Shown here piece after piece: positions 1 through 11,700 of a DNA stretch of 64,000 nt. A program made the translations under genes and the position numbers. Each line of letters starts with the position of its first letter. Positions within the stretch are counted from its first letter, which is position 1. This DNA is from Paragordius varius. Taxonomy: Eukaryota > Nematomorpha. The stretch is from NCBI GenBank assembly GCA_964247055.1, contig OZ176051.1, positions 5,332,001 to 5,396,000 of the forward strand. The letters are read 5' to 3'. The notes beneath the pieces were generated by a model. It saw only the letters and a program-made list of their open reading frames with translations. It was not told the DNA's origin and ran no database searches.

Positions 1-626
1 TCAATAGTTTTAAGTGAATAAAAATATTTTTTAATATTGATATATTGAGACCATTTTTTGACCATATTTTAGAAAAGAAAAACAAGTTAGCATATCATCA
101 ATTCTTTTTAAAAATTGAAATTTTGTTTGGAAAAAATAAAACTATATAAAAATAACTTATTTTGGAGGTGGAACCGGAATCGAACCGGTTCCCAAACGAT
201 TGGAAAAGGAGCCTAGCTAGTTTAAAAAAATTAAAAAATTGAGCTTTGTTGGTTTAGTTCATGTTCGACCCTGAGTTTGTACATGCGAACATACGAAAAA
301 TTAAAGACAGAAATATACAAATATGTGATACAGAGATTATGTGAAATCCAAATATGTTGAGATTTTTAGCACGTGTCATTCAGATTATCATCAGTCGTAA
401 TGGACATGAGTTAACAAAGTAGTTGGGACACTCTAAGTCCGGGATGAACAACTAATTTTAACAAATTTTGATTAAATATTGTAACGCCTTATAATGCTTA
501 AGGATTAGTTTTAAAATATAATGCGAATCTAAACATTTTAAAAAGCAAGGTTCATCTCTTTATAAGTTAGATATCTGATAAGAGGAAAAAAGTGAATATG
601 TATTTGAGGTCAAATTCAAGGTGTAA
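1..626. other. AT-rich flank without recognised gene
   Basis: No coding region is supported. On the minus strand near 160-195 the string GGTTCGATTCC lies inside a CCGG/CCGG stem, which looks like a tRNA T-arm (internal B box), but I could not build the rest of a tRNA around it. It may be a worn tRNA-derived repeat. Confidence 0.4.
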
Positions 627-3000
627 AATTGGTACTCACCAAAAAAATTTGACGGGCCAAATAAAATATATTTTTTTTGGAGAGCCATGAACCTTATAAT
701 GGTAAATATTTCATAGCTATTTGACACATATGCACATATTTATACTCTAAATCGGCACAATGAATTCGTAATCCCATGTAAATCCAGCTAAAACTCGTTT
801 TGCACCATTTAGTTAAAAATAAAAAATATTTTGATAACAATTTATTTTGATATTAACCAATAAATTTGGTTTTGCCTTATGAAAAGTCAATCTTAATACC
901 TCGACTATATGATCATCGGTTAAGCGATTCTATATGTATTCTTGGCATACTTCATTTTTAAATATGCCGTCCCACACATGTAAATTGAGGAAACAGTTAG
1001 GATAGAGCCGATTTTTTTATATTTTCATATTATTTGGCACATCTTGCCAAAACTCTACATATCTTTCTTCTCTACGATTCTAATTTAAAGCCTCTAAATT
1101 GAAATCATTTTTAAAATCTACAAATTCTTCAATGATATGCGCCTGATCAAAACCGAAATGCTCAAGTTACTTGATATTGGATATATCCATATGCCATGGA
1201 TTTTCAACGAGTTTTAAGCAATTTTTAATATTTCTTAATTCTTGAAATATAAATTTCATTTCATTAGATAAAAATGTTGAATGATTGTCTATTATTCTCC
1301 GCGATAAATTCCATATTTTCTTCATGAATCGTTTTAAGTGTTGGAAAATATAGGACTGTTTTATTTATAAAATCCTGTTTGTTATATTATAAATTTTCTT
1401 TAAAAGCAATTATTTGATTAGTAAATTGGGTTATTATTTTACCTTGACTTGCATAAAAAATAAGTTCATAAGTAATGACGCAAAGGTAGGCTAATACCCA
1501 CCATTTATCGTTATTAATTTCCTCGTCAAACTTTCTGTTATAATTTATAATTAATAGAATTTCATGTCTTAAAACAAAAAATCTATTTAATACTTTGCTA
1601 AGCTTAACCAACTCACAGCGGTGTACAAAAGAATATATTAAACTCACTTTGGATATCTTTCAGAAAGTTTTTGAATTCACGACAGTTGAATTCTCTGCCA
1701 CGGATGTGGTTAACTATATCCACAACCGTTTTAATTACTGAATTGGGTGATTCATCTTTTACACGCGAAACCAAGTTTTGCTGATTTATAAAGCAGTTAA
1801 AGGATAAAATATTTTTCAAATTATATTTGTTTTTCAAAAGAGAAATAAATTCTTTGTTTATTCGAATCATAGAAGCCATCTGTGTAGATCGAAACCAATT
1901 TTTTCATAGATATACCATTATTATCGAAAAAAGTACTAATTATTGAGAAAATCACTTCCTTTCGTGGTATTTCATTGGTAAAAATTTTCAATATTCCTCC
2001 TTGATTTTGTCGTTGCAAAAGAGGCGTTGAACTATCAGTGCTAGAATCAATATCAATACTAAAATATTTGCAGTTTTTCAGAGCCAAATATATTGTTAAA
2101 AATATATTTAGACATATCTTCAATGCGTCGAGCACATGTTGAATCAGAAAGTTGAAGTTTTTTATTTTGCCTCATGATTTGATCTTTATTATGGAATTTA
2201 TCAAATAAAAAAGTGCAACCATTCATTAGACATTCTTTTATTAGTTGGGAATCAGTAAACGGTTTCATATTTTTTCCTGAAATATAGATGTTACAACTTT
2301 TTACTGGGAGAAAGCTATTGACATAAAAGATTTTTCTTTCTGGTATAATTCCTTAATCTTTTTTGGTTTTTTCCTCATGATTTTCTGTATGAAAATGATG
2401 GATTGTAAAATGTCTTTCAATATTGTATTTTTTTATAATTATGTTACAACATTTTTATTTAAAACGACATATAATTTTTCATCCCATTCTTTTTAAAGTA
2501 GCGATTTTCATCGGATAATTTACGTTTTTAGCATTAGATGTCATAATTTGAATTTATGTTTAAATATTATGTAGATTTTTTCAAAAAAAAGAAATTTGAA
2601 TTATGCTATAAAAATAACAGGTCGAAATTTAATGATGTTAGTTTGAAAAATATTTTATGGGAATGAGCTATAAAAAATGATGCAGTATAGCAATGAATAG
2701 AATATTTATATGCAAGTTTGGGTGAAAGGCTTGCTTAAATACAAAAAAGGAATGCAATAAAAATTTTAAAATAGAAAAGAAAATAGAATACAGAAACAGA
2801 AACAACATGTGCCAAAATTTTGAAATCATTTTAATGTAAGGAAATTTTTAGTTTCAAATTGGGTAAAAATTAAAAATTATCAAAAGCAAATCTAAAGATT
2901 AATATTAAAAAAGACGAATATTCGCTTATGTGTATTTTAAAAGTTCATCAATAAAAAAAATAATTTAATGGTCATAGGGCAACGCGAAAACTGTGCATTC
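627..3000 (-). mobile_element. hAT transposon relic, ZBED5/GTF2IRD2-like transposase
   Basis: Decayed DNA transposon read on the minus strand. Conceptual pieces match the animal hAT transposase family that also gave rise to GTF2IRD2, ZBED5 and SCAND3-like proteins. From about 2,500 down there is a BED-finger tail (NIERHFTIHHFH), then FTDSQLIKEC and LQLSDSTCARRIEDMS (2,059-2,268). Next comes the catalytic-core start KYFSIDIDSSTD with VSIYTDG (1,821-2,135), then a piece resembling IHQ..L and VVDIVNHIRGREFNCREF (1,613-1,879), then the FFVLRHEIL region (1,387-1,647). These pieces sit in different, overlapping frames and contain stops, so the gene is dead. The left end near 627-660 shares GGTACT..ATTTGACGGGCC with the end of the element at 5,871-6,786. 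The right end near 2,985-3,000 shares TTGCCCTATGACCAT with it but has lost its terminal repeat. Confidence 0.8.
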
Positions 3001-3029
3001 ATACTAAAATATTGTTTACTTGTAAGGCA

Positions 3030-4860
3030 CCAAATTGACGGCTAACGGAAAAAACCGCTATACTATAATATTCACCCTTCATGGGTGTTATTTAAAGCCT
3101 TTATTGAACACTTATGGCTTCTTAAATCTTTTGATAATTAGCTTCAAAATCACGCAATTTTTGTATGGCGTCTCAGTTTTAAACCGGTAGACCCCTACCC
3201 ATAGACCTATATGGAAAAAGCGCTGAGTTAAATTATTTGCCTTATTAGGACAAATATTTGGAATCTCTTTGATTCCATCGTCTCATGGGTTATTCGAAAA
3301 AATACCTCAACAATTAACAATCGTTATATGTTGGCGTATTTTAAAGGCCCCGTAATTAGTGGTTAATATAAAAAACGCCTGACCTTAATTTTATAGTTAC
3401 GGGTAATATTTCAAGCTATTAAGAGCTCATGTGGCTTCTACGGAGATACCGGGAATCATGATTGATTCCATATGCTTCATTAGTTTTTTGAAAAATTGCC
3501 TCAATACTGAAAAATCATTCTAAGGTGGCGCCTTTTTCACGGCGTGAAGGGCCCAATTAACGGCTAATTTAAAAAAACCGCACGACCTAATTTGTCTTGT
3601 TAAGGGTAATATTTTGAGCACCTATTAAACTCATATGGGCTGATAGGTTTTCTGAAAAATAGCCTCAAAAGACACGCTATTTCGATATGACGGGGCATTT
3701 TTAGCGGGTACCCAGCAGCCTATATAAAAAAGCGACTAAAATTTTTGACTTTTTACCGGTATTCAAGCCCTTATTAAACTCATATGGCCTGATTAGCAAA
3801 ATTTGCTTCCAATAAAAAATTTTGCCTATAGGGGAATACCTGGAATTATCATTCATTCCATATGTTTTTAATAGTTTTTGGAGAATGGCCTCAAAACTAA
3901 ATAATAGTTCAAGGTAGTACTACAGGCCCTTATTAAACTTATATGGCCTGATAAGTATTCTGAAAATTAACTCCTAAACAACGCAATTTCGATATGGTGA
4001 CGCAGTTTTAGGCGGGAAAATCCATACCCAGACGCTGATATAAAAAGCGCTTGATTAAAATTTTTGCCTTTTTTCGGATAATACCTGGAATCATGATGGA
4101 TTCCATATGTTTTCATTAGTTTTTAAAAAAATTGCCCCAATACTAAAAAAATCATTCTATGGTGGCGCATTTTGGCGTGAAGGGCCTAAACGGCTAATTT
4201 TAAAGAACCTCACGATCTAATTTTTGCCTTGTTACGAGTAATATTTCAAGCACCTATTAAACTCATATGGCCTGATAGGTTTTCTGAAATTTAGCCCCAA
4301 AGGCACGCTATTTCGATATGACGGGACAGTTTTTAGGGGGTATCTGTTTACCCAGCACCCAATATAAAAAAACGCACGACTAAAATTTTTGCCTTTTGAC
4401 AAATACCTGGAATCCTCATATTTTTACGGTCTCATACTTTGGGCGAAAAATAGATTCAATAAATTGTGGAATTTGTTTTTTTTAAAAAAAATGGCATTTT
4501 ACGGGGGAAACGGGTAAAAATAGAGCCTAAATTAAAAAAGCGAGTCGACTATGTTAGGCGCAATTGAAAAAAATAAATAAAAAAACATATTTGAAATCAA
4601 ATGGTTTAACACATTTTCCGGAAAATTGTATCAAAGACACGATTTTTGTGGACTTCTCAAAAAAACCGTTTTTTACCCTGGCTGGGCCCGAACTAGCGTC
4701 TAATTCAAAAAAGGCGAAGCTATTGTCGGGGCATTCATTTATAATTATATTTATTCGACATTTGGATTTGAATGGGTCTACTAGTTTTTCGGAAACAGAT
4801 CACAAAGCCAATATTTCCCATTTTTATAAAAGCGCAAGCGGCCCGCGTTAAGCAAACTTA
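3030..4860. repeat. Degenerate satellite, ~155-bp monomers, ~635-bp higher-order unit
   Basis: Recurring phrases mark the array: TTAAACTCATATGGCCTGAT near 3,622, 3,770, 3,930 and 4,254; TGGAATCATGATTGATTCC near 3,449, 3,847 and 4,087; and a TTTTTGAAAAATTGCCTCAA-like block in every monomer. Neighbouring monomers are about 150-160 bp apart, while the best-matching ones are about 635 bp apart, so monomers form a higher-order unit. Divergence between monomers is high. The last monomers (4,560-4,860) are so worn that a 95-codon open frame runs through them; I regard that frame as chance. Local GC is slightly above the surroundings. Confidence 0.75.
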
Positions 4861-4865
4861 ATTGA

Positions 4866-5090
4866 AGTGTGGAAAGTACAATATGAGTAAGTATACATTG
4901 CTAGTTTTCCATAAATTATGACCAAATAGCATGTTCAGCAAAGAAAAATATTATTCGTTTAAATGTATTTTTTTTCACTTTCCATCATTAGTCAAAAATA
5001 ATTCTGTTTGCTGTAAACCCTATCTGGAAATATTTAATAAAAAGCCAGCAATAATACTTACTCATACTGCATTTCATATCTCACCACTCA
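4866..5090. mobile_element. Small inverted-repeat element (MITE-like)
   Basis: The left end (GGAAAGTACAATATGAGTAA) and the reverse complement of the right end (TGAAATGCAGTATGAGTAAG) match imperfectly over roughly 50 bp, including TGAGTAAGTAT and TTGCT.G.TTTT. There is no coding capacity. The superfamily is not identifiable and the target duplication is not clear. Confidence 0.45.
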
Positions 5091-5408
5091 GTATATCACT
5101 ATAAAGCATAATAATACAAATAACTCAATTTGATGTGATATATACTATTTTTTTGTTTAGAAATTATCCGTAAAGGCTCATCACAGAAAGAAGGGAATTA
5201 TTAACGGTCGGTAATCAACAAGCCACTAATCCGTTTCAAATCAGGATTTACGTTAAGGAAAAATATAAATATCTTAGTGATTAATTATTTGTTTAATATT
5301 GGTCCAAGGAATACTTTCATAGTTGAATCAAATTTTTGAAACTAGATTAGTTTTGTAATATTGTGGCAACAAAAAAATAACGTTTGATGTAAAAATTAAC
5401 CTATAAAA

Positions 5409-5640
5409 CAGGGGTTTCCAACACGAGGCTGTCCAAAATATTTCTGCTGCACGCGAGATAAATGTAAAATTTTACGAAATCCAAAAAAATTATTTTCATA
5501 AACAAATTCGAATTTAGGCAATAAACTAGCAAAAAACATTAAAATTTAACAGTGTATCTAAAATCTAATAAAATATTTGTTAATGCCCATATATTTTCCA
5601 AATGCAGCCCACGAAGTCATTTGTGTTGGACACACTTGAT
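5409..5640. mobile_element. Non-autonomous hAT-like MITE
   Basis: Begins CAGGGGTTTCCAACACGAGG and ends with the complement of CAAGTGTGTCCAACAC, giving terminal inverted repeats of about 16 bp with the CA..G ends usual for hAT elements. The flanks CTATAAAA (5,401-5,408) and CTAGAAAA (5,641-5,648) match at 7 of 8 positions, as expected of an 8-bp hAT target duplication. No coding capacity. Confidence 0.6.
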
Positions 5641-5870
5641 CTAGAAAACGAATTATTTGGAGTAAAAACTGGCAATTGATTTCAGTTTCAGTTCCAATTC
5701 AGTTTCTGATAAAGAAAATTTTTCGGTTGGTAATAATTTCCGTTCATATTTTTAAAATAAGACCAGCTTAACTTAATGTAAATAAATAGCCAAACAATAT
5801 AAAATTATAAAACAACAAAACTGTATTCAGTGCCAATGTTTTGAAAATTCAAAAATCATATATTTTATGA

Positions 5871-6786
5871 CAGTGGTACACAAACCGCGGCCCGCGGGCC
5901 GCATGCGGCTTTAAGAGTGCTTTAAAATTGCCCTATGACCATCTTGATACTTAAATTATTTTTATTATTGATGAATTTTTAAAATACACATAAACGAATT
6001 ATCGCGTATTTTAATATTAATTTATTTTCTTTAGATTTTATTTTGGCAATTTATTCCAATTTGAAATGTACAAAACTTCCCTACATAAAAATGATTTCCA
6101 AATTTTGGCACACTAGTTTCTGTATTCTATTTTCTTTTCTATTTTGAAATTTTTATTGCATTAAGCCATCCACCCAAACTTGCATATCCATATTTTCATT
6201 GCTATCCTGCATCATAAGATGAAATTCCGATTTAGAATTAAGAAATTAAAAATTGCTTAAAACTCGTTGAAAATCAATGGCATATGGAATTTCCAATATT
6301 AAGCAACTTGAGCATTTGGGTTTTACCAGGCTATCATTGAAGAATTTGTAATATTTCAAAAATGATTCCAATTTGGAGGCAATATTCAAGAAAAATAGTA
6401 GAAAAAATATGTAGAGTTTTGGCAAGTTGGGTCAAATAAATAAGAAAACAAAAAAATGTGCTCAAGTATCCTAACTGTTTTCCCTCAAATTACACGTGTG
6501 AGACGGCATATTCAAAAATGAATGCCAAGAATAATACAATCGCTTAATTAAGATTGGCCTGTCATGAGGTGAAACCAAATGGTTAATATAAAAATATATG
6601 TTGTTTTCAAAATATTATAATTTTTTAACTAAATGGTGCAAAACAAGTTTTTAGCTGGATTTACATGCGATTCACAAAAAACTCATTGTGCTAATTTAAA
6701 ATAGTTATGGAATATTTGCCATTATAAGCATCCTTCGAAAAAAAATTTTTATTTGGCCCGTCAAATTTTCTATGTAAGTACCACTG
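5871..6786 (+). mobile_element. Internally deleted hAT element, plus strand
   Basis: Starts CAGTGGTAC and ends GTACCACTG, a 9-bp perfect terminal inverted repeat, with an imperfect 8-bp flanking match (TTTTATGA / TTATATGG). It is the same family as the relic at 627-3,000, in the opposite orientation, but lacks most of the transposase. The left ~300 bp match that relic's right end. The right part keeps the C-terminal hAT dimerisation motif as CETAYSKMN (near 6,510-6,540), compare the family pattern YxCExxFSxM. A GC-rich GCGGCCCGCGGGCC palindrome sits just inside the left end. Stops interrupt the reading frame, so it is non-coding today. Confidence 0.75.
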
Positions 6787-7089
6787 TTATATGGAACAAA
6801 ATAGAAAAGCTTTTAAATTTTAATTTATATGAATAATAAAAATCATGCCGACGTTTCAGAAAGAGGAGTTACTGTTAAAAATTGATCAATTCAAATTTTT
6901 AAAACAGATGCATTATATAAAAATCATAATATCTGCAATGTGTTATCTATGATAAGATAATACAGAGAAGTATGGAACTGCTCTTGATATACTAGAAAAA
7001 AATATTGTGTTTAAAAATTAAAAAATTATATTATTTGCTTTCAAGATACATATTAAAAAAATGAAACCTATCAATATATCAAAAATTTA

Positions 7090-7517
<428 letters not shown>

Positions 7518-7607
7518 TTATTTACACATGTTAACTAAATTATGTTCGCCAATTAATAAATAACGGGCATCAAAAATTTATTAATTTATTTATATATAAA
7601 TAGCAAT

Positions 7608-8651
7608 TTAGAAATTTATTTTTTGTGTTTTTGCTAGTTTCAATATTTCATCTCCCCCTTTGCTAATTAAATCTTTGGCTAAGTTTATTCCGGCTCTTTC
7701 AGCTGAGCAGGACATGTGGTAGAAATTAGGGTAACCATCAAAGGTCAAATTTTCAGCGCTATATATTCCGGTTATCATGCAATTTGATTGATTAGGAAGG
7801 ACAGTTGAAACACTTAAATCGGTCGAGTTCTGAGATTCCAGATAATGAGAACCGTTTAAATCACACACCATACATTTGATAGTTAGTTTGCAACACATAT
7901 CAAAGTGAGATCTTATCCCAATAGGTGCTGAACAACCACCCTCTATGTGCTTTAAAAAGCTACGTTCAGCCAAAGCTTGTAGATAGGTTTCGGGATCTAT
8001 AAGAGTCTGGAAAATATTTATCATATCATCGCGAGTTTCCAGAAACTCAACAGCTAGTATTCCTTGTCCAACTGCATAAAAATAATCATTTTGATCTAAC
8101 ACCAGTGAAATATGATCAAGCCAATTCAAACGCGACAAACCAGCATATGCCAGTATAAGGGCATCATATAACCCTTCCTGCAATTTTCGAATGCGGGTAT
8201 TTAAATTTCCTCGAATATTTTTGATTATTAAATGCGGATATTTACGCTTTATTTGAGCTATTCTACGCAACGAGCTGGTACCAACTATTGCATTTACAGG
8301 TAATTGACTGATATTAATTAAGCTTTTATCTCGAAATATAACGACATCGTTTGGATTTACGCGTGGTGTTACAGGAAAGATAATTAAAGATTGTGGTAAT
8401 TGTGTTGGCAAATCTTTGAGGGAATGTATAACAAAATCTACGGAATGATCTAATAATGCGTTTTCAAGTTCTTTGGTAAAAACAGCTTTTTCTCCCAAAA
8501 ATGGTAATCCAACATCCAAATTATGGTCACCGAAGGTGTCAATTTTAACAATGTCAACTTCAACATCAAACTTTTCTTGAATACGTTTTACAACATATTC
8601 TGTTTGAGTACAGGCTAATTGGCTCTTTCTTGTTCCAACTTTGTATTTCAT
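7608..8651 (-). CDS. HMBS: Hydroxymethylbilane synthase (porphobilinogen deaminase)
   Basis: Cytosolic third-step enzyme of haem synthesis, joining four porphobilinogens into hydroxymethylbilane. A single uninterrupted frame of 347 residues, close to the human length of 361. Visible landmarks: VGTRKSQLA at residues 5-13, VIHSLKDLPT (catalytic Asp80), VGTSSLRR (123-130), IRGNLNTR (146-153), AVGQG (193-197) and GGCSAP with Cys240 that binds the dipyrromethane cofactor. I chose the ATG at 8,651 because VGTRKSQ should lie near the N-terminus; an in-frame extension to 8,714 has no ATG. It lies head to head with UBA3 across 112 bp and upstream of ELOC on the same strand. It is intronless while both neighbours are split by tiny introns, so intron loss or an old retroposition is possible. 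An AATAAA-like signal lies below the stop. Confidence 0.96.
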   Translation of the reverse strand: MKYKVGTRKSQLACTQTEYVVKRIQEKFDVEVDIVKIDTFGDHNLDVGLPFLGEKAVFTKELENALLDHSVDFVIHSLKDLPTQLPQSLIIFPVTPRVNPNDVVIFRDKSLINISQLPVNAIVGTSSLRRIAQIKRKYPHLIIKNIRGNLNTRIRKLQEGLYDALILAYAGLSRLNWLDHISLVLDQNDYFYAVGQGILAVEFLETRDDMINIFQTLIDPETYLQALAERSFLKHIEGGCSAPIGIRSHFDMCCKLTIKCMVCDLNGSHYLESQNSTDLSVSTVLPNQSNCMITGIYSAENLTFDGYPNFYHMSCSAERAGINLAKDLISKGGDEILKLAKTQKINF

Positions 8652-8763
8652 AGAATAGATTTGGCATTGTTCAAAGATAGCGTGCGGGACATACGATGAA
8701 AGGTTCAAAAGCACATGGAAAAAAATAAAAGTTTTTTGAAAAATTATTTTAGAGCCACGATAT
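8652..8763. promoter_or_regulatory. Divergent HMBS-UBA3 promoter interval
   Basis: Only 112 bp separate the HMBS and UBA3 start codons, so this stretch should hold both promoters and 5' leaders. No clear TATA box is seen. TTATTTTAG just before the UBA3 ATG resembles a 3' splice site, as does AACATAATTTAG ahead of the ELOC ATG; these could serve leader introns or spliced-leader addition, which the sequence alone cannot decide. Confidence 0.6.
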
Positions 8764-11700
8764 ATGGATCAATCTTCTATCAAAAAATTACTTATTCATG
8801 GTTCGATTTTTCAAAGTAAGGATTTTGAAATGGGTAATCAGGTAAAACCATAAAATATTTTTAGAATATTGAATTTTTGCATACGGTTTGTAAAGTTTTG
8901 GTGATTGGAGCTGGTGGTTTGGGATGTGAAATTCTAAAAAATCTCGTAAAGATAAATTAATATTAGTGCACCTTAGAATTTCGGCAAATTGATTTAATAG
9001 ATATGGATACGATTGAGTTAACCAATTTGAATAGACAGTTTTTATTTCGGTAAGCTATGCATATATCTTTTAGAGAAGAAGACATTGGAAAATCCAAAGC
9101 TCAAGTGGCTTCCAATTATTTTCGCTCACATAAACCATATTGCCAAATCAACCCCTATTTTAACAAAATTCAAGATTTTGATTCTTCATTCTACAAAAGT
9201 TAATTTTCTATAAATTTGTAGAATATCATGTAATTGTTTGCGGCTTAGATTCGATTGTAGCAAGGCGATGGATTAACAATATGATTGTATGCTAATTTAA
9301 ATAGTTTTTGCATGGCAGTTTTTTTCTATAAACAAAATCAACTAAATTTTGACGTTATGAAGTTTTTTCAATCATGAAATTTTTTAACGCTATATCATTG
9401 CGTTTTTTTTATTTTATTATGCGATTTGTGTGTACAAAAATATGTACAAATTTTATTATGCGGACGTTTGATGTTTACCCCCTAAAAATTGCTTTTTAAA
9501 AGTGTAATCGTAATAATAAATTTCGTTGCGGTAAAGTACCTTTTAAGCATTTCATTTTTTAAGTTAAATTTTAGATCGTATAATATTTGCTAAGTATGAA
9601 AATATATTAATTTTCCAACACATTTAATAGCTCAGTTTGGTAGAATATGATTCTGACGGTAACGTAAATCCCCAAACTATAATACCCTTAGTTGATGGAG
9701 GGACCGAAGGCCTCAAAGGCAATTTGAGACTAATAATACCTGGAATGACGGCTTGTCTTGACTGTACTCTGGATTTATATCCACCTCAAGTAATTATTTT
9801 ATAAGTTAAAGCAAAAAATTTTTTTTAAAGTTTTTGCCAGATTTATAATCCTTTTGTCCGTTTGGCATAATTATTTTCAAGTTAATTCCATGATTGTGTC
9901 GTTATGGCGTGATCATCAGATAATAACATCTCCAAAGGGCACCCCGTTCTTATTTCTTAAATGGCCGCATCTATTATTTTTAGGACTGATTGGATGGGAA
10001 ATATTTCTAACGACATTTTATCGGTGTATTTTTATAAATTATTTAGTTATATCATTTGTATAATAAGTCATCTATTCCTTATAACGCAGTGCCAATTGGA
10101 TAATGGAACATGAAACGCAACACGTTCAAGATCCACAAATACATGGTATAGTTGGTGGTTCTTTAAGTATTTTTCTTTTCGTCAACGTCTGAGCACACAA
10201 ACCAAGGATCGATTGTGCTATGTTTGGTCGGAATGCCCAATGATGTGTATCTATGGTTATAACATTTCCCTTTGTTATAATAATGGATGCGGGCACCTAT
10301 GGGCCGTGTTATTTGCTGAATAGCTGTCATAATGAAACAATCATGGGAAATAATTTTGCAAAATGGAAAAAAATGCGTCTGGACTAACGTGTATAATGAT
10401 TATTAGCCCCACAAAAACAAAAATAATCACAACAAAATGAAACACCCAGCTGCTCCATTTGCAGGAAACAAGAACATTTAAATTCTAATAAATCTATAAA
10501 TAGGCAAAATGACAAATTCAATAAATTTAAGATGTAAAATTGTTAGTAATAACTCTAGCTGCTAAAGTTAATCAACATTGATTGTGATATATCATAATGG
10601 TGGACTCTTTAACTAAGAGATGTTATATCATCTCAAGCCAGCCTGCAAAACTCTATAAACGGATACAGTGAGTCTATTAAAATACGTTTGTTAAAATAAC
10701 CGTGTTAACAATTTTAAATGGTATCTACTACAGAATCAAAATAATACCTAACTTATAATTCTGAAACCTGGGCATTAAACAAAACAAATCAAACAAAACT
10801 CCAAAATAGTGAAAACCAAATATTTAAAAGATGCTTCCATACATTAGAAATAACAACTAATAACCGATGACTTTGATTGCTTCCTTCAAACTTATATTGC
10901 GCTTGGAGTCGCAATCCACCCTTTAAAATGTTTGAAAACATTAAAGTTGCTGGCAAAAGAGATAAAGACGCTTTTTTTTCTTACAGTAATATAAAAATAG
11001 ATTGGAACTTACGTAGCCTTATAACACAACCATGTAAACAAATCAGGAGTGTCAACACGCTTTTTGCAGTACGCAAAAGTACTCTATACTAAATGTTAAA
11101 AAAATAAAAAAATGGATTTAATTAAAATTTACGATTATTTATAAAATATATCATCCAAAATTGAGCTCATAATAAATAAATAAATTATTTAATCAGCCTA
11201 CGAAATATCTGTTTTCAACACCCCTTATGTAGACGATTATATTGGCGGAAATTATTTTATAGCAGGAATACTGATCAGGCCAGACTTTTGCCTATCTTTT
11301 TGAGTGTATACTCGTTTTTAAACAGTTTTCTTTCTTGTATTTTAAATTGCCTTCGAAAGGAGCACATTGGTAAAAGACGGAGTTAATAAAATATAATTTG
11401 TATTTTCATAAAATTAAAAATTATATATTCTATTATGGAGTGAATTCTTATCAACCCCTTTTAATGGGTATTATTGATTCATTATTAATTATTTTATATG
11501 ATACGTGTCATATATTTAACTTTGTTATACATTGCATGTTCTTCTCTAATGTTTTAAATAAACTATACGTTTTCACGATATGTTTTATAATGAATTATTC
11601 TTTGCATATAAAATAATTTTGCTAGATTAACTTTCCTTTATGTACTATCGCTAATCGCCCTCGCCTACCAGAACACTGTATTGAATATGTCCGTTTAATT

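Noticed and set aside
160-200. tRNA T-arm-like sequence on the minus strand
   Set aside because: B box is perfect but no A box, anticodon arm or acceptor stem could be placed; not called as a tRNA.
4564-4851. 95-codon open frame
   Set aside because: Lies in worn satellite monomers, with no recognisable protein features.
8652-8714. Longer HMBS N-terminus
   Set aside because: Extension starts without ATG and would put 21 extra residues before the conserved VGTRKSQ start region.
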